A stretch of DNA of 64,000 nt from Utricularia gibba (GCA_002189035.1 NEEC01000002.1:1054001-1118000); one strand, 5' to 3'; shown: positions 25,790 through 37,820, numbered from the stretch's first letter. Program-made: numbers and translations. The notes: generated by a model not told the origin, from the letters alone.

Positions 25790-26616
25790 CTACAGTTTCT
25801 TATGATCTTCTGATTCCATCTCACTTACGTTGCCCAACACTTTCTGAATCCTTTTTGAGAGGAACTGATTATGCTCTTCTATGTGATCAACAATCAGATG
25901 TAGTTGCCTCTTGTATGCAGCCGCTTGCTTTTCGAATGTTTCTGCTCGATTTTTGGCTAGTGCGAGTTGTATGGATAGCTCCCGGATTTTCTCATGTTCG
26001 CTCTGCAGAGCAACACAAGGAGTTCAATATCAAATAAGTGTAATGCAAAGGAAACATAGGATTCTGTGCTCACGAGTGACTCCAGGGAACCACCATTTCC
26101 ATAAACATTAGCTGCTAAGATTGCCTGGCCGGATTTGACAGAGGGGTTTGCGTATGGTGGAGCCATTTCATGGTTATGCGCCCTTGAAAATCTAGAAACC
26201 TTCCACAGTCCAGAATCATCACATGAAAAAGATATCATTGCTCTGCATCCTGTTCTAGTTTCCGGCCTCTTGTAACTGAGAGAACAGGTATCTGCTTTTT
26301 CATCCTTTGCTCCTTCCTTGGAACAGCAGTATGTTTTTGATCGCACCCTTTTTGTTCCCATGAAGTAATACTGCTTCCCTCTTCTCACATTGAAACCTAC
26401 TGCTCGTGCATAATCACAGTACAACATGTATGCCTCTTCCTCACTATAAACAGGCTTCTTCAATAGTCTCTTCTCCAAATGGAGAATGTGAGCGTCATCT
26501 TGTACACCATTCACATCAACCACTTCTCCACCAGATCGGGGATTCAGACCTCCATCTTCATCACTCTCCCCACAAAGGGCTTCCTGGTTTTCAAGGTCTA
26601 ATCCAGAGCTTTCCAT
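25790..26616 (-). CDS. FAR1-related factor (FRF), DNA-binding domain only
   Basis: The gene encodes a short protein of the FRS-related factor type, derived from FAR1/FHY3 (domesticated MULE transposase) but lacking the transposase core. Exon 1 from ATG 26616 (MESSGLDLEN) has an acidic leader and the FAR1 zinc-binding domain: EEEAYMLYCDYARAVGFNVR, then Cys-Cys in KTYCCSKEG, Cys in TRTGCRAMISF, and the His pair in RAHNHEM, a WRKY-GCM1-like C-C-H-H pattern. Exon 2 (25790-26004) gives a coiled-coil tail, EHEKIRELSIQLALAKNRAE. Such small factors can antagonise full-length FAR1-like proteins by competing for DNA. The start was set at 26616 because a splice acceptor lies two bases upstream of the ATG. 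Confidence 0.9.
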
Positions 26617-27041
26617 ATCTGCGAAGACCAAGTAACTAAATAATTAGGGGAGCTTCGAGAAAGCATTAAAACGGTCCAGCCCAAATGATTTCCAGCAGCC
26701 GAAGAAAGAAAAAGCCTGAATTGAGACTGCAACTGGCTAAGGAAAAACATACGAGCAACAACCAAGCACCTCACTTTGGTGATAGATACTAACGAAATTC
26801 TGCAAAATTTAACTGAAAAAAAAAAACCCACTTTTACACTGCAGACCCCAAGAAAGTGTAACGGGGAGTTCTGAGAAGAAGAAAAGACCAAATTTGCTTG
26901 GGCATGAAATCGGTAGAGACAATGAATCAAGAAATTGTCGCTGAAACCAACAGACGCATACACACACGATCCATATGTAAATTGTTGAACACAAACCTGA
27001 TCCGAGGAGTGTAATTTCACGACGGTGGCGCAATCCGGCAT
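26598..27041 (-). promoter_or_regulatory. Predicted upstream ORF overlapping the FRF start codon
   Basis: An ATG at 27041 opens 15 codons to a CAG|GTTTGT donor at 26997. Spliced to the acceptor at 26618 it continues six more codons and stops at 26598, 16 bases past the A of the FRF start codon at 26616. The two frames differ. In this splice form a ribosome translating the uORF would pass the main ATG. Confidence 0.5.
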
Positions 27042-28834
27042 AAAAGAAATTGAGAGAGCAATTTCAGCTCTTTCCCTTCCGACAAAAGGGGCAAAATCCG
27101 TACCCTCAGTGCTTGCTGATTGGTAATTTCTTGGCGGTGGAAGAAACTCAAATTTAACCTAATGTTCAATTTTTTTTTCCGACGGTAAAGAACTCAGATT
27201 CGATTTTACAAAAATATTTTACACAACAAATTCAAAATATTTATTGATTTGGATTCAATAAAAATGAGAGGGTAATTCTCTATGTGCGTTTGCTCAGCAC
27301 CTGCCTGTGTTCTTGCTCTTTGGAAAGATCGCCTTTTCATTTGTTGTGATATTAGAAATTATGATTATTAAAATAAACAACATCGTATTGAAAAATTAAA
27401 ATCCTATGATAAAATATATAAACGAACATTAGTTCATTGAATATTATATTTTAAAATATGATATATATTTTTTATATAAAAATTTCAAATATATATTCTT
27501 TATTCAATTTAAGCAGTGTTTTAAAAAAATTTTAAAATCTATTTCTACTTTTCATAAGTAAAAATAATTTTGTTTTAATACATTTTTAATTGAACAGAAA
27601 CATTCGAAAATTAAAACTACAAAATAATTTTAACTCAAGTTTTAATTGAGTTGTATGCATACATTTTTAAAATTATAATTACAAAATTTATTTTTGAAAA
27701 AATAAGTAGTTGTTTATTTTTATTTTTTATTTCGACTTTTTAAAAGTAATTTTGAAAAATTAAAATAAAATTTAAATTTTTTTCAAAACACTGCTTTATA
27801 ATTTTAACATGATATTATAATATTTGTCATCTAACACGACTTGAATAACCAAAATAGATTTTGAGTTTTGATCAAAAAAATGGTCACTTCGAGGTTAAAT
27901 ATTAGAGTAAATAATTCCATGCCAAAAAAAATTAATAGATTGTATAGTATTATTAATTAATTGAATCTTATTTTTTCAAATATGATATAACATTAAATAT
28001 GTACTCATCTATATATCCTTTACTGCAACATTAGAACCATTCCAGACCACACAACTCTAGTTCATCTCGGAGAGCTGTCTTAGGTTGTTGTTTGTTTAAA
28101 AACTGTACAATTTTGCATGCATTATCGTTAAATAAATAATAGCGGGCTGAGGCTGACTCACCATCCGAGTTTTGTGGCAGACAAGACACGGGAGTCTACT
28201 GCTGACACGTCGGCCACTTGGACACGACAACGCGCGTGCCCGAATCGTGACTTGTTCCGTCCTCTGTGGTCCCCACACAGGAAAACTCTCTTCCTCCATC
28301 CCATCATTTCCTTTTATTTCCCAATAAAACAGTGATCCGTACGACACAATATTCCCGTAATATTATGGGAGTGAGATTTCAGAACTGCGAGAAATTATGT
28401 GATTTTGGGTCGCACGTGTGGAAATACAATTCACAATTTCCCATTTTGATTTACAAAAAGGTAATAAAATTATTGGGAGACATGAAAATTTAAGTAAATA
28501 AAAAAACCCCACGTGTCTTAATTATTATTATTAATTTTTAGGAAATTAAATCGTGGGCGTGGCCACAAACAGTGGACTCCGGCCCCCTACCATAATTAAG
28601 TAGGGTGCACCTACACTTGAGAACAGCAGCGACGCACCGGATTACTGCTCTTAGTCTTAATTCAGCTTTTTTTCTTAATTTTTTAATATATTTTTTGTGT
28701 AAACGGCAAAATGGCAAGTATCAACGTCAATAGCGACCATACAATAAATTCGAAAAGGAGAAGCATATAAATATTATATATGATTTTAAAAATCTTTTAC
28801 AATTTTACAATAATTTAGAAATTATAATTATGTG
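27042..28834. other. Long AT-rich spacer with FRF promoter and a MITE
   Basis: No gene is supported. The left end is the FRF promoter. The middle (27370-28020) is over 75% A+T by eye and contains a Tourist-like element (27512-27795). From 28190 to 28570 the composition rises and there are CACGTG-type ABRE/G-box cores at about 28412 and 28509, which could be distal elements of either flanking gene. The right end is the 3' region of the Dof gene. Confidence 0.5.
27512..27795. mobile_element. Tourist-like MITE (PIF/Harbinger type)
   Basis: A 284 bp AT-rich element begins AGCAGTGTTTT and ends AAAACACTGCT, an inverted repeat of about 25 bp with mismatches further in. It is flanked on both sides by TTA, matching the 3 bp TWA target-site duplication of PIF/Harbinger elements. 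It has no coding capacity. Confidence 0.6.
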
Positions 28835-29659
28835 CTAGAAATTGAGCGAAGGTTGATCGTTATCCGTCCACGGGGGCTGGCTCCAGTAAACGGGATCGAC
28901 GGCAGCCGTCAGATCGAACAACCCCTGTGGTGGACCTACGCCGCCTGATAACCACTCCGGCACGCCGCCCATATCGACACTGTTGATTTCTCGCTCCATT
29001 TCCGGCAACTTGATCTCGTCCACCGCCGGGTTACAGCTCTCTAATGTAGAAGTAGAATCGTGGAACACTTGTGGATACGGCACCGCGCCGTACGCCATCA
29101 TTTCCGAGGACACCGCAGCCGGCCCCATCAAGTCCGTGTATCCGCCGATTTCTGACGGAAAGATCTGGGCGTCGGGTGGATGACTGACCAACGGCTGGCG
29201 ATTATTGAAGCTAGGGTTAGCGTGAAAAAACGAGGAATCTGAGAAATCATACGCAGCGGCTGAAATAGACGCCGCCTTCGTCGTTGCCGGGTCTTCAACA
29301 GGGGCGGTGGAAGAGCCCCCCATGATTCTGTGATTAGAGCTATCGGTGGTGCTCGTCCTCTGAGTTCGCTCCCCAGCCGCTCCCTTCTTCTGGTTGGCGC
29401 GCTTCGTCTTCCGGCAGCCGCCGCCGACGGGGACGTTGCGTAACACCCCGCCCTTCGTCCAGTACCGACGGCAATTTTTGCAGAAGTGGCGGGGCTGTGA
29501 GAGATTGTAGTTGTTATAGTAACAGAACTTTGTGTTCTGAGAATCGCACCGCGGACACTTCAAGGCCTGGAGATGGTTGTTAGCGTGGTTGAGAGGCCGC
29601 ATCCGATGGTCACAGGCGCCGAGAAACGCGCCACCGCCGACAGCGTGTATATCTTGCAT
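28835..29659 (-). CDS. Dof zinc-finger transcription factor, Dof5.4/OBP4-like
   Basis: Dof factors bind AAAG cores. Arabidopsis Dof5.4 (OBP4) restrains cell growth and root-hair and callus formation. An intronless frame from ATG 29659 (MQDIH) encodes 274 residues. The Dof domain at about residues 32-86 is complete: [35 protein letters not shown] and VGGGCRK, with the four zinc Cys of the C-x2-C-x21-C-x2-C finger. The shared start MQDIH and the C-terminal [19 protein letters not shown] block link it to the OBP4 subgroup rather than to other Dofs. The middle is low-complexity Ser/Ala. Codon use is GC-rich compared with its surroundings. Confidence 0.95.
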   Translation of the reverse strand: MQDIHAVGGGAFLGACDHRMRPLNHANNHLQALKCPRCDSQNTKFCYYNNYNLSQPRHFCKNCRRYWTKGGVLRNVPVGGGCRKTKRANQKKGAAGERTQRTSTTDSSNHRIMGGSSTAPVEDPATTKAASISAAAYDFSDSSFFHANPSFNNRQPLVSHPPDAQIFPSEIGGYTDLMGPAAVSSEMMAYGAVPYPQVFHDSTSTLESCNPAVDEIKLPEMEREINSVDMGGVPEWLSGGVGPPQGLFDLTAAVDPVYWSQPPWTDNDQPSLNF

Positions 29660-31029
29660 TTCCGGAAATTTTTCTTTTCAATAACACAGAGGAAAACAAC
29701 GAATTATTCCGATGTATTTAAAAACCAGAGAATCCTGCCGACGAGTTATCCCGGTACCGGAGACAGCGGCCGTTGCGGCGGAACAAAGTCTGAGAGAGAT
29801 TTCTCATCACTTCCCTCTGACAGAAACAAATATCCCCCCACCACAATCTTCCCCTCCATATATTTCTACATCACATGATTACGGATGTGGTGCCCATAGT
29901 CAATGACCTAAATGCCCCTCAAAACCTTACGTTTTATGCAAGCGGCCCCTACACTTTCCTTTATTGGTTTATCATACTATTTATTTCCTATATCCTAATT
30001 CCTACCCCATTATTCTCCTTGGTCAACAAAAAATAAAAATAAAAAACTCTAAGGTATAGTTTGTGTGACTGAATCAATAATTTATACTTAATTTATAATT
30101 AGAAGTTATTGCACAAATAGATGTAAAATAAATAGAAGTAGTCTATTTTAAATTAAGTAACTTACTTATTGAATAAGTCACATTTTATCAACTTATGTGA
30201 TAAGTTGCTGAAATATTCAAAATTGAAATAAGTTACAAATAAGTAAAAATAGAAGTAGAAGTTAAATTTTAAAACAAATAAATGTATTATGTAAAACACT
30301 TACTTTTACTTTTATTTTTATTTTAAGTCATAAATTGTAAAATAAGTCACACAGACTATAACCTAATTCATTCTTGCAACTTTTGTCCAACCTAAAGACG
30401 GATAAAAACATTATTTATATTATTTTAACATTTAGTTAAATTTAAATCATATAAACAACAATTATATTTACTAAAACATTTTTAAAATATAATTAAATTA
30501 TTAAACTATAAAATTAAAAAATCAAATCCGAAACATATGAAGAATTGAGGAGGAGGAGATGAAAATGACTTTGAACAAGATTAGGGTTGGTTGGTTAGAG
30601 TAATTATGAATTATTGCTAATTAATGAGTTGAATGTCTTAGATTAGGACTAGGTTTAGTTGAGGTAATTAGCTGAACCGCCTTATTAAAATCCTTCGTAG
30701 TTATTCTAGCCCTACATCGGGTCGGGTCGGGTCTACGAGGCTCCGTGTCAAAACTTTTAATTCAAAATTACATGGGCTAAAAGTTTTTTTGGGCAATTAT
30801 TATGATATTTTGGATTTTTTTTTCAGGTTTGACTTCACGAGCTTCTGGCGTTAGCATTAGAATATCATTAATTTCTGGAGTGCATTTACTTGATTGAGGT
30901 CAAGTGCTAATGAGAGGTAGGCGAAGAGAAATTGAATTCGTGGCGCAGAGCTCGGAGTTTCTTGGAGCATGGCCGCTGATTAGATCGAGTTCATATTCCG
31001 CCGGTGCTGGATAAATTTGGTCGATTCAT
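29660..31029. other. Spacer: Dof promoter, MITE, AT-rich DNA
   Basis: Bases 29660-29900 are the Dof leader and promoter. A MITE lies at 30053-30363. Bases 30367-30560 are AT-rich. Bases 30580-31029 have a repeated CGGGTCGGGTC stretch near 30718 and no recognised gene. The last part could be the broken 5' portion of the pseudogene that follows. Confidence 0.5.
30053..30363. mobile_element. Tourist-like MITE with TAA target-site duplication
   Basis: A 311 bp AT-rich element has terminal inverted repeats: left GGTATAGTTTGTGTGACT, right end on the other strand GGTTATAGTCTGTGTGACT. TAA flanks both sides (30050-30052 and 30364-30366), the PIF/Harbinger target-site signature. The inside is made of repeated A/T-rich AAGTAGAAGT-like words and has no coding capacity. 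Confidence 0.8.
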
Positions 31030-31800
31030 TGCTGAGTGAAGGTTCCGATGTTGCTCACCTGGAGCAGTTGGGTGTCACGGACGAGTTGCCCGGAGTTTGT
31101 GAGAGGGCTTACGAGTAATATTTTTTGGGATTTCCCGCTTGAGGGTATGTCTATTGATGCTTGGGTTTATTGTTCCTGATTCCAAATTGGATTGCTTAGA
31201 GTAGTGTTTTGTTATGCTTCTGTTGTTAGGTGGGATGGTTCTCCATAAGGGAGAAATAGCTGAAATGAAAACTGGCGGATGTCTCTGAAGTTCCAGAAAT
31301 ATCAAATGTTAGACAGGATCTGTCGCAATGGGCAGCAATACGTGCTAATCTTGTTCTCACTACTGTAAAGGTCAGATCACGGCTTGTTTCAGTGGGGAGG
31401 CTTAGTGAATATTCGTTTGTCATCAGGGTATGGAAGGCTTGAAAGCTCTTATTTTCTGCTTATCTCATCACGCCATCCCTGTGTTCATCCCATTGTTTGA
31501 TCTTAGAATGGGCAAAGGATCCCCTCTATGTGTGTGTATATACTTGTACCGATATTGAGCTGCAGCTCTTTAAGTCCCATCTTGGCTTTAACCTCCAGCG
31601 ACCTGATATTGAATGTGGTTTACCATTTCCCTGCAGATGTGAAACCAATTACATGGAAGCTTTGAAGTTGTATGCAGCTGAGGTTAAGGGAAATTCTTCG
31701 AGAGAATGACCTGAGATCAGGGAAGCAAAAAATGACGAAGGAAATTCTCCAAAACCCTCAGAGCAGGACTTGGATGCGTCTCTACTTGCGAACCACAATG
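31030..31800 (+). pseudogene. Degenerate BSD-domain protein gene fragment
   Basis: Pieces of the plant BSD-domain protein family appear in the right order but in different frames. GVTDEL at about 31070 is followed, one frame over, by FVRGLTSNIFWDFPLE ending at a GGTATGTC donor. After a possible intron, SEVPEISNVRQDLSQWAAIR continues with ANLVLTTVK in yet another frame and ends at a donor near 31368. The next exon, which should carry the rest of the BSD domain (the LRYELCP...FWRIYF segment), is absent. The sequence resumes with NYMEALKLYAAE at about 31650 and a Ser/Asp-rich tail near 31770. At least two frameshifts and a missing exon make this a pseudogene. The family's function is poorly known, and the name rests on the BSD signature. 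Confidence 0.7.
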
Positions 31801-33140
31801 GCCCTGATGCTGGATCCGGTAAACCTGATTGCCCCTACCACAATCCTCATGTTTCTCTTTTCTTCACCCCAGTATCAGGAAATTCCCAAACTGTACATCC
31901 TTTTCTCTTTTCTCTTCCTCCATGGTCTCTGCTCATTGCTTTCTGCTTGTGCAGCCATTTCTTGACCTTGGTAAGTGAATTTTTATTTATTAAATTAATA
32001 TATTTGAGTGAAATATATCAAAAATTGAATTCAGAATATAAAAATTAAATTACAGTATCATTTTTTTATAATTTCCCCCATTAATTATATTAAAAGAATA
32101 AATTACAAATAATGAATTGCTGACGTTTGAATATAAAATTATTTTTCATTTCAAAGAAAATAAATCCTGATGATAATTTTTTAATTGCCTGGTGGTATTT
32201 AAGCTCCAATCATGCAATTTTTTTAAATCATAAATAATTAAATACTAATCCGTAGAGTAATGATTGATGATTATTTTATGATAAAAGATGGCAAAAGGAT
32301 TTCCCATTCCCAAATGGAAAATTGGACAATTTTGGAAAGAGTTACTATTTTATTTATACTAAAAAAAGAAAGAAGAATCCTCCAGTAGTACGGAAAACAA
32401 ATTAGCTTGTTTTTTTTCTTTGTGCACTTAAAAAAATACAATTTATTTAAATAATTTTAAAGTAAATTGACTATTTAGGTACCAATTAATTATTTAGAAT
32501 AAAGTATATATTTTTAAAATAATAATAATAAATATTCAGATGGTGGCGTGGGGTGACGTCTCTGTCGGTGGGGTATTGTATGGGGCGGGTGGTTGAAAAA
32601 ACCAACGGTTATCATCACCATCATAACTTGATTTGTTTGAATAATATTTTATTTGCTTTCAGTAAATGTGTATTGATTTCTATGTATTGTTAAGCAGAGA
32701 GTGGATCTGTGTGTGTGACCCAAAGCGCTTCACACCTATTGCTCCGTCCTGGGCCGGGGAGGGCGTTGAGTTGAGGAGGTACAGCACTTGGATGGTGACG
32801 TCCCGGAGCCTACGTTTTCCTCTTTGGTTTTTCTTCTTCTATGCGGACGCATTGCTCCGCTAACCGACGCAGGAGTCACGCGCCTTCTTACCCTCTTTTG
32901 TTGTATCCTCAACCGCGCCATACACCTCCCTGGTTGCCTCGGAGCTTGCAGGATATACCCGGATCTTGAACTACGGTTAGTGTGTGTTGTGGGTTTGGTT
33001 GGAATCCTGCAATTTTTGTGTTACTCAAGCACTTGGGTTGAGATTTGAGATTCTGGGTATCGAGATTGGGCTTTGCTGTTGATACGGATGGGGGAAATTT
33101 TGGTTTTTGGGGTGAGGATGTGGAATAGAGCATTGCGGGG
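31801..33140. other. AT-rich spacer and RRT1-like leader
   Basis: Bases 31970-32530 are AT-rich without reading frames. From about 32560 the composition rises, and the region to 33140 is probably the promoter and 5' untranslated region of the GT106 gene. CACTTGGATGGTGACGTC near 32790 includes a TGACGTC (bZIP) core. No separate gene is supported. Confidence 0.5.
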
Positions 33141-35287
33141 ATGAGAAAGAAGCCGGATGTAATGGCGCTGAAATCGCCGGGGATAAGAGGGAGTGGAATG
33201 GTTTCACGGCCGCGGGTGAAACTTTGGATGATAAGGGTTGCAACCTCGGTTTTACTGTGGACTTGCGTTGTGCAATTGACGGCTATGAGTGAGACTTGGG
33301 GTCCTCGTGTTTTGAAAGGCTGGCCTTCTTGTTTCTTGCATGAATCCGCCGCCGTCGCTTTGGATGTGCGTGAGGTTTCTGTTAGAGTTCTTCCACAGAA
33401 GAGTGAGTATTCTTTCCTCTCTTATTTTTTTATGCTATAATCTGAACTGATTCTTAGGGGGATTTCCGAGAATTTGTCATTATGTCGCTCTGCTTAGGCT
33501 TCTTGAACCTTGTTTCTGAAACTCAACACGTTCTTGTTCTAAATCTTATCTTTAGGGGTCTACAAGAACAACGGTTACCTCATGGTGTCATGTAATGGAG
33601 GTCTTAATCAGATGAGAGCTGCAGTGCGTCTTTCTGCTCCATGATCTGTTGTTACTCTTGCTTGCAGGCTTCTTATTATAGATTTTCTACTCCAAGGGGA
33701 ACTTGTTATTAAAACTCTTCCTTTGGTTACAGATATGTGACATGGTGGCTATCGCTAGACACCTGAATGTTACCTTGATTGTTCCTGAGCTTGACAAAAC
33801 TTCTTTCTGGAATGATCCAAGGTTTGTGTTGCTAGCGATGATCACTACTGATTCATCATGGAAAATGGGTTTAACATATGACTTGAATCCATGACCTGTT
33901 TGCAGTGAGTTCAACCAAATTTTCGATGTCGATCACTTTATCACATCCTTAAGAGATGAAGTTCGAATACTCAGGGAGCTACCTTCCCGTGTTAAGAAGC
34001 GAGTAGAGCTAGGGATGTACCATACCATGGCTCCTATAAGTTGGTCAGACATTTCTTATTATGAGAATCAGGTGGAAAAAAATGCTCTTCACCATATCCA
34101 TTTCTGCACATTGCCTGTGCTTCTGAGATTCAGTTTTTTATTTTTCCTGTGTGCAGATTCTTCCCCTGATTCAGAAATATAAAGTTGTTCTTCTGAACCG
34201 AACTGATGCTCGTCTTGCCAACAACGGTCAGCCACTGGAGGTTCAGAGACTCCGTTGTCGAGTGAACTTTAGTGCCTTGAAGTTCACTCCCCAGATAGAA
34301 GAATTGGGTAGGAAAGTTATCCAGATATTGAGGAAAAATGGCCCCTTTGTGGTCCTTCATCTCAGATACGAGATGGACATGCTAGCATTTTCTGGTTGCA
34401 CTCATGGCTGCGACAACAACGAGGTTGAAGAACTGACAAAAATGAGGTACCCCGGCATATGTCTGAAATCATGATGCTCCATCTGTATCTTCACTAACTA
34501 AGCCGATCTCAGATATGCCTACCCCTGGTGGAAGGAGAAGATAATCGATTCTGACATGAAAAGGAAGGAGGGTCTCTGCCCCTTGACACCAGAAGAGACT
34601 GCTCTCACACTCCGAGCACTGGATATTGATCCCAGCGTTCAAATTTACATAGCTGCCGGAGAAATTTACGGCGGTGAGAGACGACTAAGAAGCCTTGCGG
34701 CATCCTATCCAAATCTGGTCAGTTGATAGCATGCATGACTGCTATCTCTAGTGCGCCTGGTTTACTCCTGCCTCTTGTATATGATAGGTGCGGAAAGAGA
34801 CCTTGCTGGCACCTTCAGAGCTTGGTTTCTTTCAGAATCACTCATCCCAGATGGCGGCGCTCGACTATCTCGTTTCTCTGGAGAGCGATGTCTTCGTGCC
34901 CACATACGACGGAAACATGGCTAAGGTCGTCGAAGGGCACCGCAGGCAAGTGTACATCTCATCGGAAAACGTTGAAACTGCATTATTATCTGCCACAGCT
35001 TCATCCGTCCTGTGCCGGTGATCAGGTTTCTGGGGTTCAAGAAAACCATGCTGCTCGACCGGAGATCGCTGGTGGATTCGATAGACAGGTACACGTCGGG
35101 GGTTCTGAGTTGGGATGAGTTCTCTGCTGAAGTCAAACGCAGACACAGTAATCACATGGGGCTTCCGGCGAAGCGGGTGGCAATCCCCGATCGGCCCAAG
35201 GAAGAAGACTACTTCTACGCCAACCCGGTGGAGTGTCTCCGGCCGGTGAATGGAGGTGAAGCGCTGGCCACACTCCGGCGCCGATAG
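33141..35287 (+). CDS. RRT1: GT106 glycosyltransferase, RRT1-like rhamnogalacturonan I rhamnosyltransferase
   Basis: The former plant O-fucosyltransferase/DUF246 family, now GT106, includes RRT1, which adds rhamnose to the pectin rhamnogalacturonan I backbone in the Golgi. Eight exons give 499 residues: 33141-33402, 33556-33623, 33733-33821, 33906-34071, 34157-34446, 34513-34717, 34788-34945 and 35026-35287. The N-terminus has a type II anchor ([19 protein letters not shown]). Motifs include [92 protein letters not shown] and [13 protein letters not shown]-like [13 protein letters not shown]. The match to RRT1 runs along the whole protein. Assignment to RRT1 rather than a close GT106 paralogue is by resemblance. 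The last intron uses a GC donor. Confidence 0.9.
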
Positions 35288-35563
35288 CGGAGGTAGCCGA
35301 TTTTTGTATCGAAAATGTTTACTTGAATAATACAACACGCACGTACAGAAATCTGTCCAATGCATCTTCTTCCTGCTTAATTAGGTATTAAAAATAAAAA
35401 TAAAAAGAAAAAGAAAAAGAAAATGGGTGATCGGCGTCCTATCTGAATTTCCACGTGGCATTAGATGGTTGATTCATGAGCATGCCCAGTCGGATTGCCT
35501 TTTATTGCCTCACCTCCTCGGCGCCAGTTTCTGTCCAAGAAAAAACCTGCCGCCGGAGAGCTG

Positions 35564-37820
35564 ATGGCCCTGAGAACTCCCTGCGTCGCGCGGACGCTGG
35601 CGCCGGCGGCATCGGGTGCGCCGCCATCGAAGCCTGTCGTGATTCCTAAAGTGAAAGCGAAGGAATCTAGATGGAATCATCGGTTGGGTGTGGGAGGCTC
35701 GTTTTCATTGCCCGCTGCTGCTGTCGCTCCTCTCTTTGCGTTTTTTGAGGGGCCTCTTGAAGTCAGAGCTGAAGTTTTGCCGAAGGATCAGATCTTCACT
35801 TCTCTCACCCAGGTTAGTGTGTCCGATTAGAAGCGAATGTGTGGAAGTTGAAGAAATTGCATTTTGAATCTGGGTTTTTATTGGGTTTTTAGTTGGATTC
35901 TGCTCTGGAACAATTTCAAGATTTCGTTTCGAGTTTTCTTGGTTCTGCTGGGGAAGTGATTGGATCTCTCACCGAAGCTGCGAAGCCGAGTATAGAAACA
36001 GCGTTGCCTGTATTGCAGCGTGCTGGAGAGGCAAGCGTGAAGCTGGCTTCTCCTGTGGTCACGGAGGCTTCCAAGAAAGCTCAAGAAGCCATCCAGAGTT
36101 CTGGATTAGATACCGAGCCATTCGTTACAGCAGCTAAGGTAATGGATACAGGGGCTCTGTTCTCTTAACACATCTTTCAATACACTTTCGTGGATTTTGT
36201 GAATGATCTTAAAATGTAAACGTTTTATTGTTGCGTGAAAAGGAATTAGAAAACTCATGTTTGGGTCTCATATGAAGGGTCACTGGTATCTTTCATACCG
36301 AATAAGTGGCTGTGCAGAATTGTCTTAAAAGGAGTGATATTCTACTTGTCTTGCTAAAAGAAATCATAGCTTTATGATTCAGATGTGGTTGTAACAAAGA
36401 AACTTATGTGTTCATTTGAATTGCAGACAATTGTTGACACAGCTCAACAAACCACAAGGATGATTGATGAGGCTAAACCTATAGCCAGCTCTACTGTCGA
36501 GACAATCTCATCGACGCAGCCGTCTGTTATCTTAGCGACTGGTGGCGCATTGGTTGTTACATATCTCTTGCTTCCCCCCATCTTTTCAGCAATTTCTTAC
36601 GGCCTTAGGGGCTATAAGGGTAATCTTCTTTTCATCAATATATCTTAATGCTTTCCTCTGTTTGATGGATCATTAGAAATGTGCATGGTTTCAAAAAAAT
36701 GTAGCTTACGGCTTTTAGTATGATTCTGAAATAAAAAAATAGCCTTGTGGAAAAGGAGACAGGGCAAGTGACTTTTCGTGTGACATAGAAGGTTTCACAG
36801 CCATGCAAACTTTTGTTGTGTTTCACTTCGCTTTAACCACTTGCTTTCAGGTGACTTAACTCCTGCACAAACGCTGGATTTCCTGTGTACAAGAAACTAT
36901 GTTTTGATTGATATAAGGTCAGAAAAGGACAAAGACAAGGCTGGTATTCCTCGAGTCCCCTCCAATGCCGCAGGCAAAGTGATATCAATCCCGTAAGCAC
37001 CATTTTCTGATCAAAATACCTGAAACCTTTACCTTGAAGCACCTCAGGATTGGAGAATATGTTCTCTATCACACTATGGCCTCATTAAATATGGAGAGGA
37101 CGGAGTGATCCATTGAAGAATGCACACATTACACCATTTGGTGAAATAATATTGACTTGAAAAGGCACTCATAACGAATGAATAACGTGACTTGATATGC
37201 TGAGCATGCAATCCCCATATGAACGTTACATTGAACTGACCTCTTAGTTTGTTGTTTCCAGTTTAGAAGAATTACCCAACAAGCTTAAAAGCATTGTCAG
37301 AAATGTCAAGAAGGTTGAAGCTGAACTTGTGGCCCTGAAGATCTCCTATCTCAAAAAAGTTAGCAAGGGCTCCAACATTGTTATTCTGGACTCGTAAGTA
37401 CTCTTATGTACTCCTTTAAACGGTTCCTAGGTATTTCATTCCCTCAGCTGGGATTCTCATGAGTCCCACTGTCTTCTAAAAGAGAAAAACATTACAAAGT
37501 CTGGCGGAAGATCTTGACTGCTCCCTTTTTACAATGTGCTTTTAGAAGAATAATGATATCTGCTTTGGAAAAATGCATTCAGGTACTCAGATTCAGCTAA
37601 AATAGTTGCGAAAACGCTAACAAAGCTCGGGTTCAAGAACAGCTGGGTAGTAACAGATGGCTTCTCTGGTGGCAAGGGCTGGCTACAAAGCCGGTTGGGG
37701 ACTGATTCATACAATTTGTCTTTTGCGGAAGTTATTTCACCATCCCGAGTATTCTCTCCATCCAGTAGACGATTCGGAGGAACAAGCTCCACAAAGCTGC
37801 TCCCTGGTGCCTCTGAGTAA
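35564..37820 (+). CDS. CAS: Calcium-sensing receptor CAS, chloroplast thylakoid
   Basis: CAS is a thylakoid membrane protein needed for extracellular-calcium-induced stomatal closure and light acclimation. Six exons, 35564-35812, 35893-36138, 36427-36619, 36851-36992, 37262-37393 and 37583-37820, give 399 residues. The first about 80 residues are a Ser/Ala/Lys-rich transit peptide. Then come the acidic lumenal or stromal helices (EVIGSLTEAAKPSIETALPV, QEAIQSSGLDTEPFVTAAK), one transmembrane helix (SVILATGGALVVTYLLLPPI), and the rhodanese-like domain (GDLTPAQTLDFLC, LIDIRSEKDKDKAGIPRVPS, DGFSGGKGWLQSRLGTDSYN). The C-terminal SPSRVFSPSSRRFGGTSS contains the region phosphorylated by STN8 in Arabidopsis. 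An in-frame frame opens upstream at 35495 without an ATG, so 35564 is taken as the start. Confidence 0.96.
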
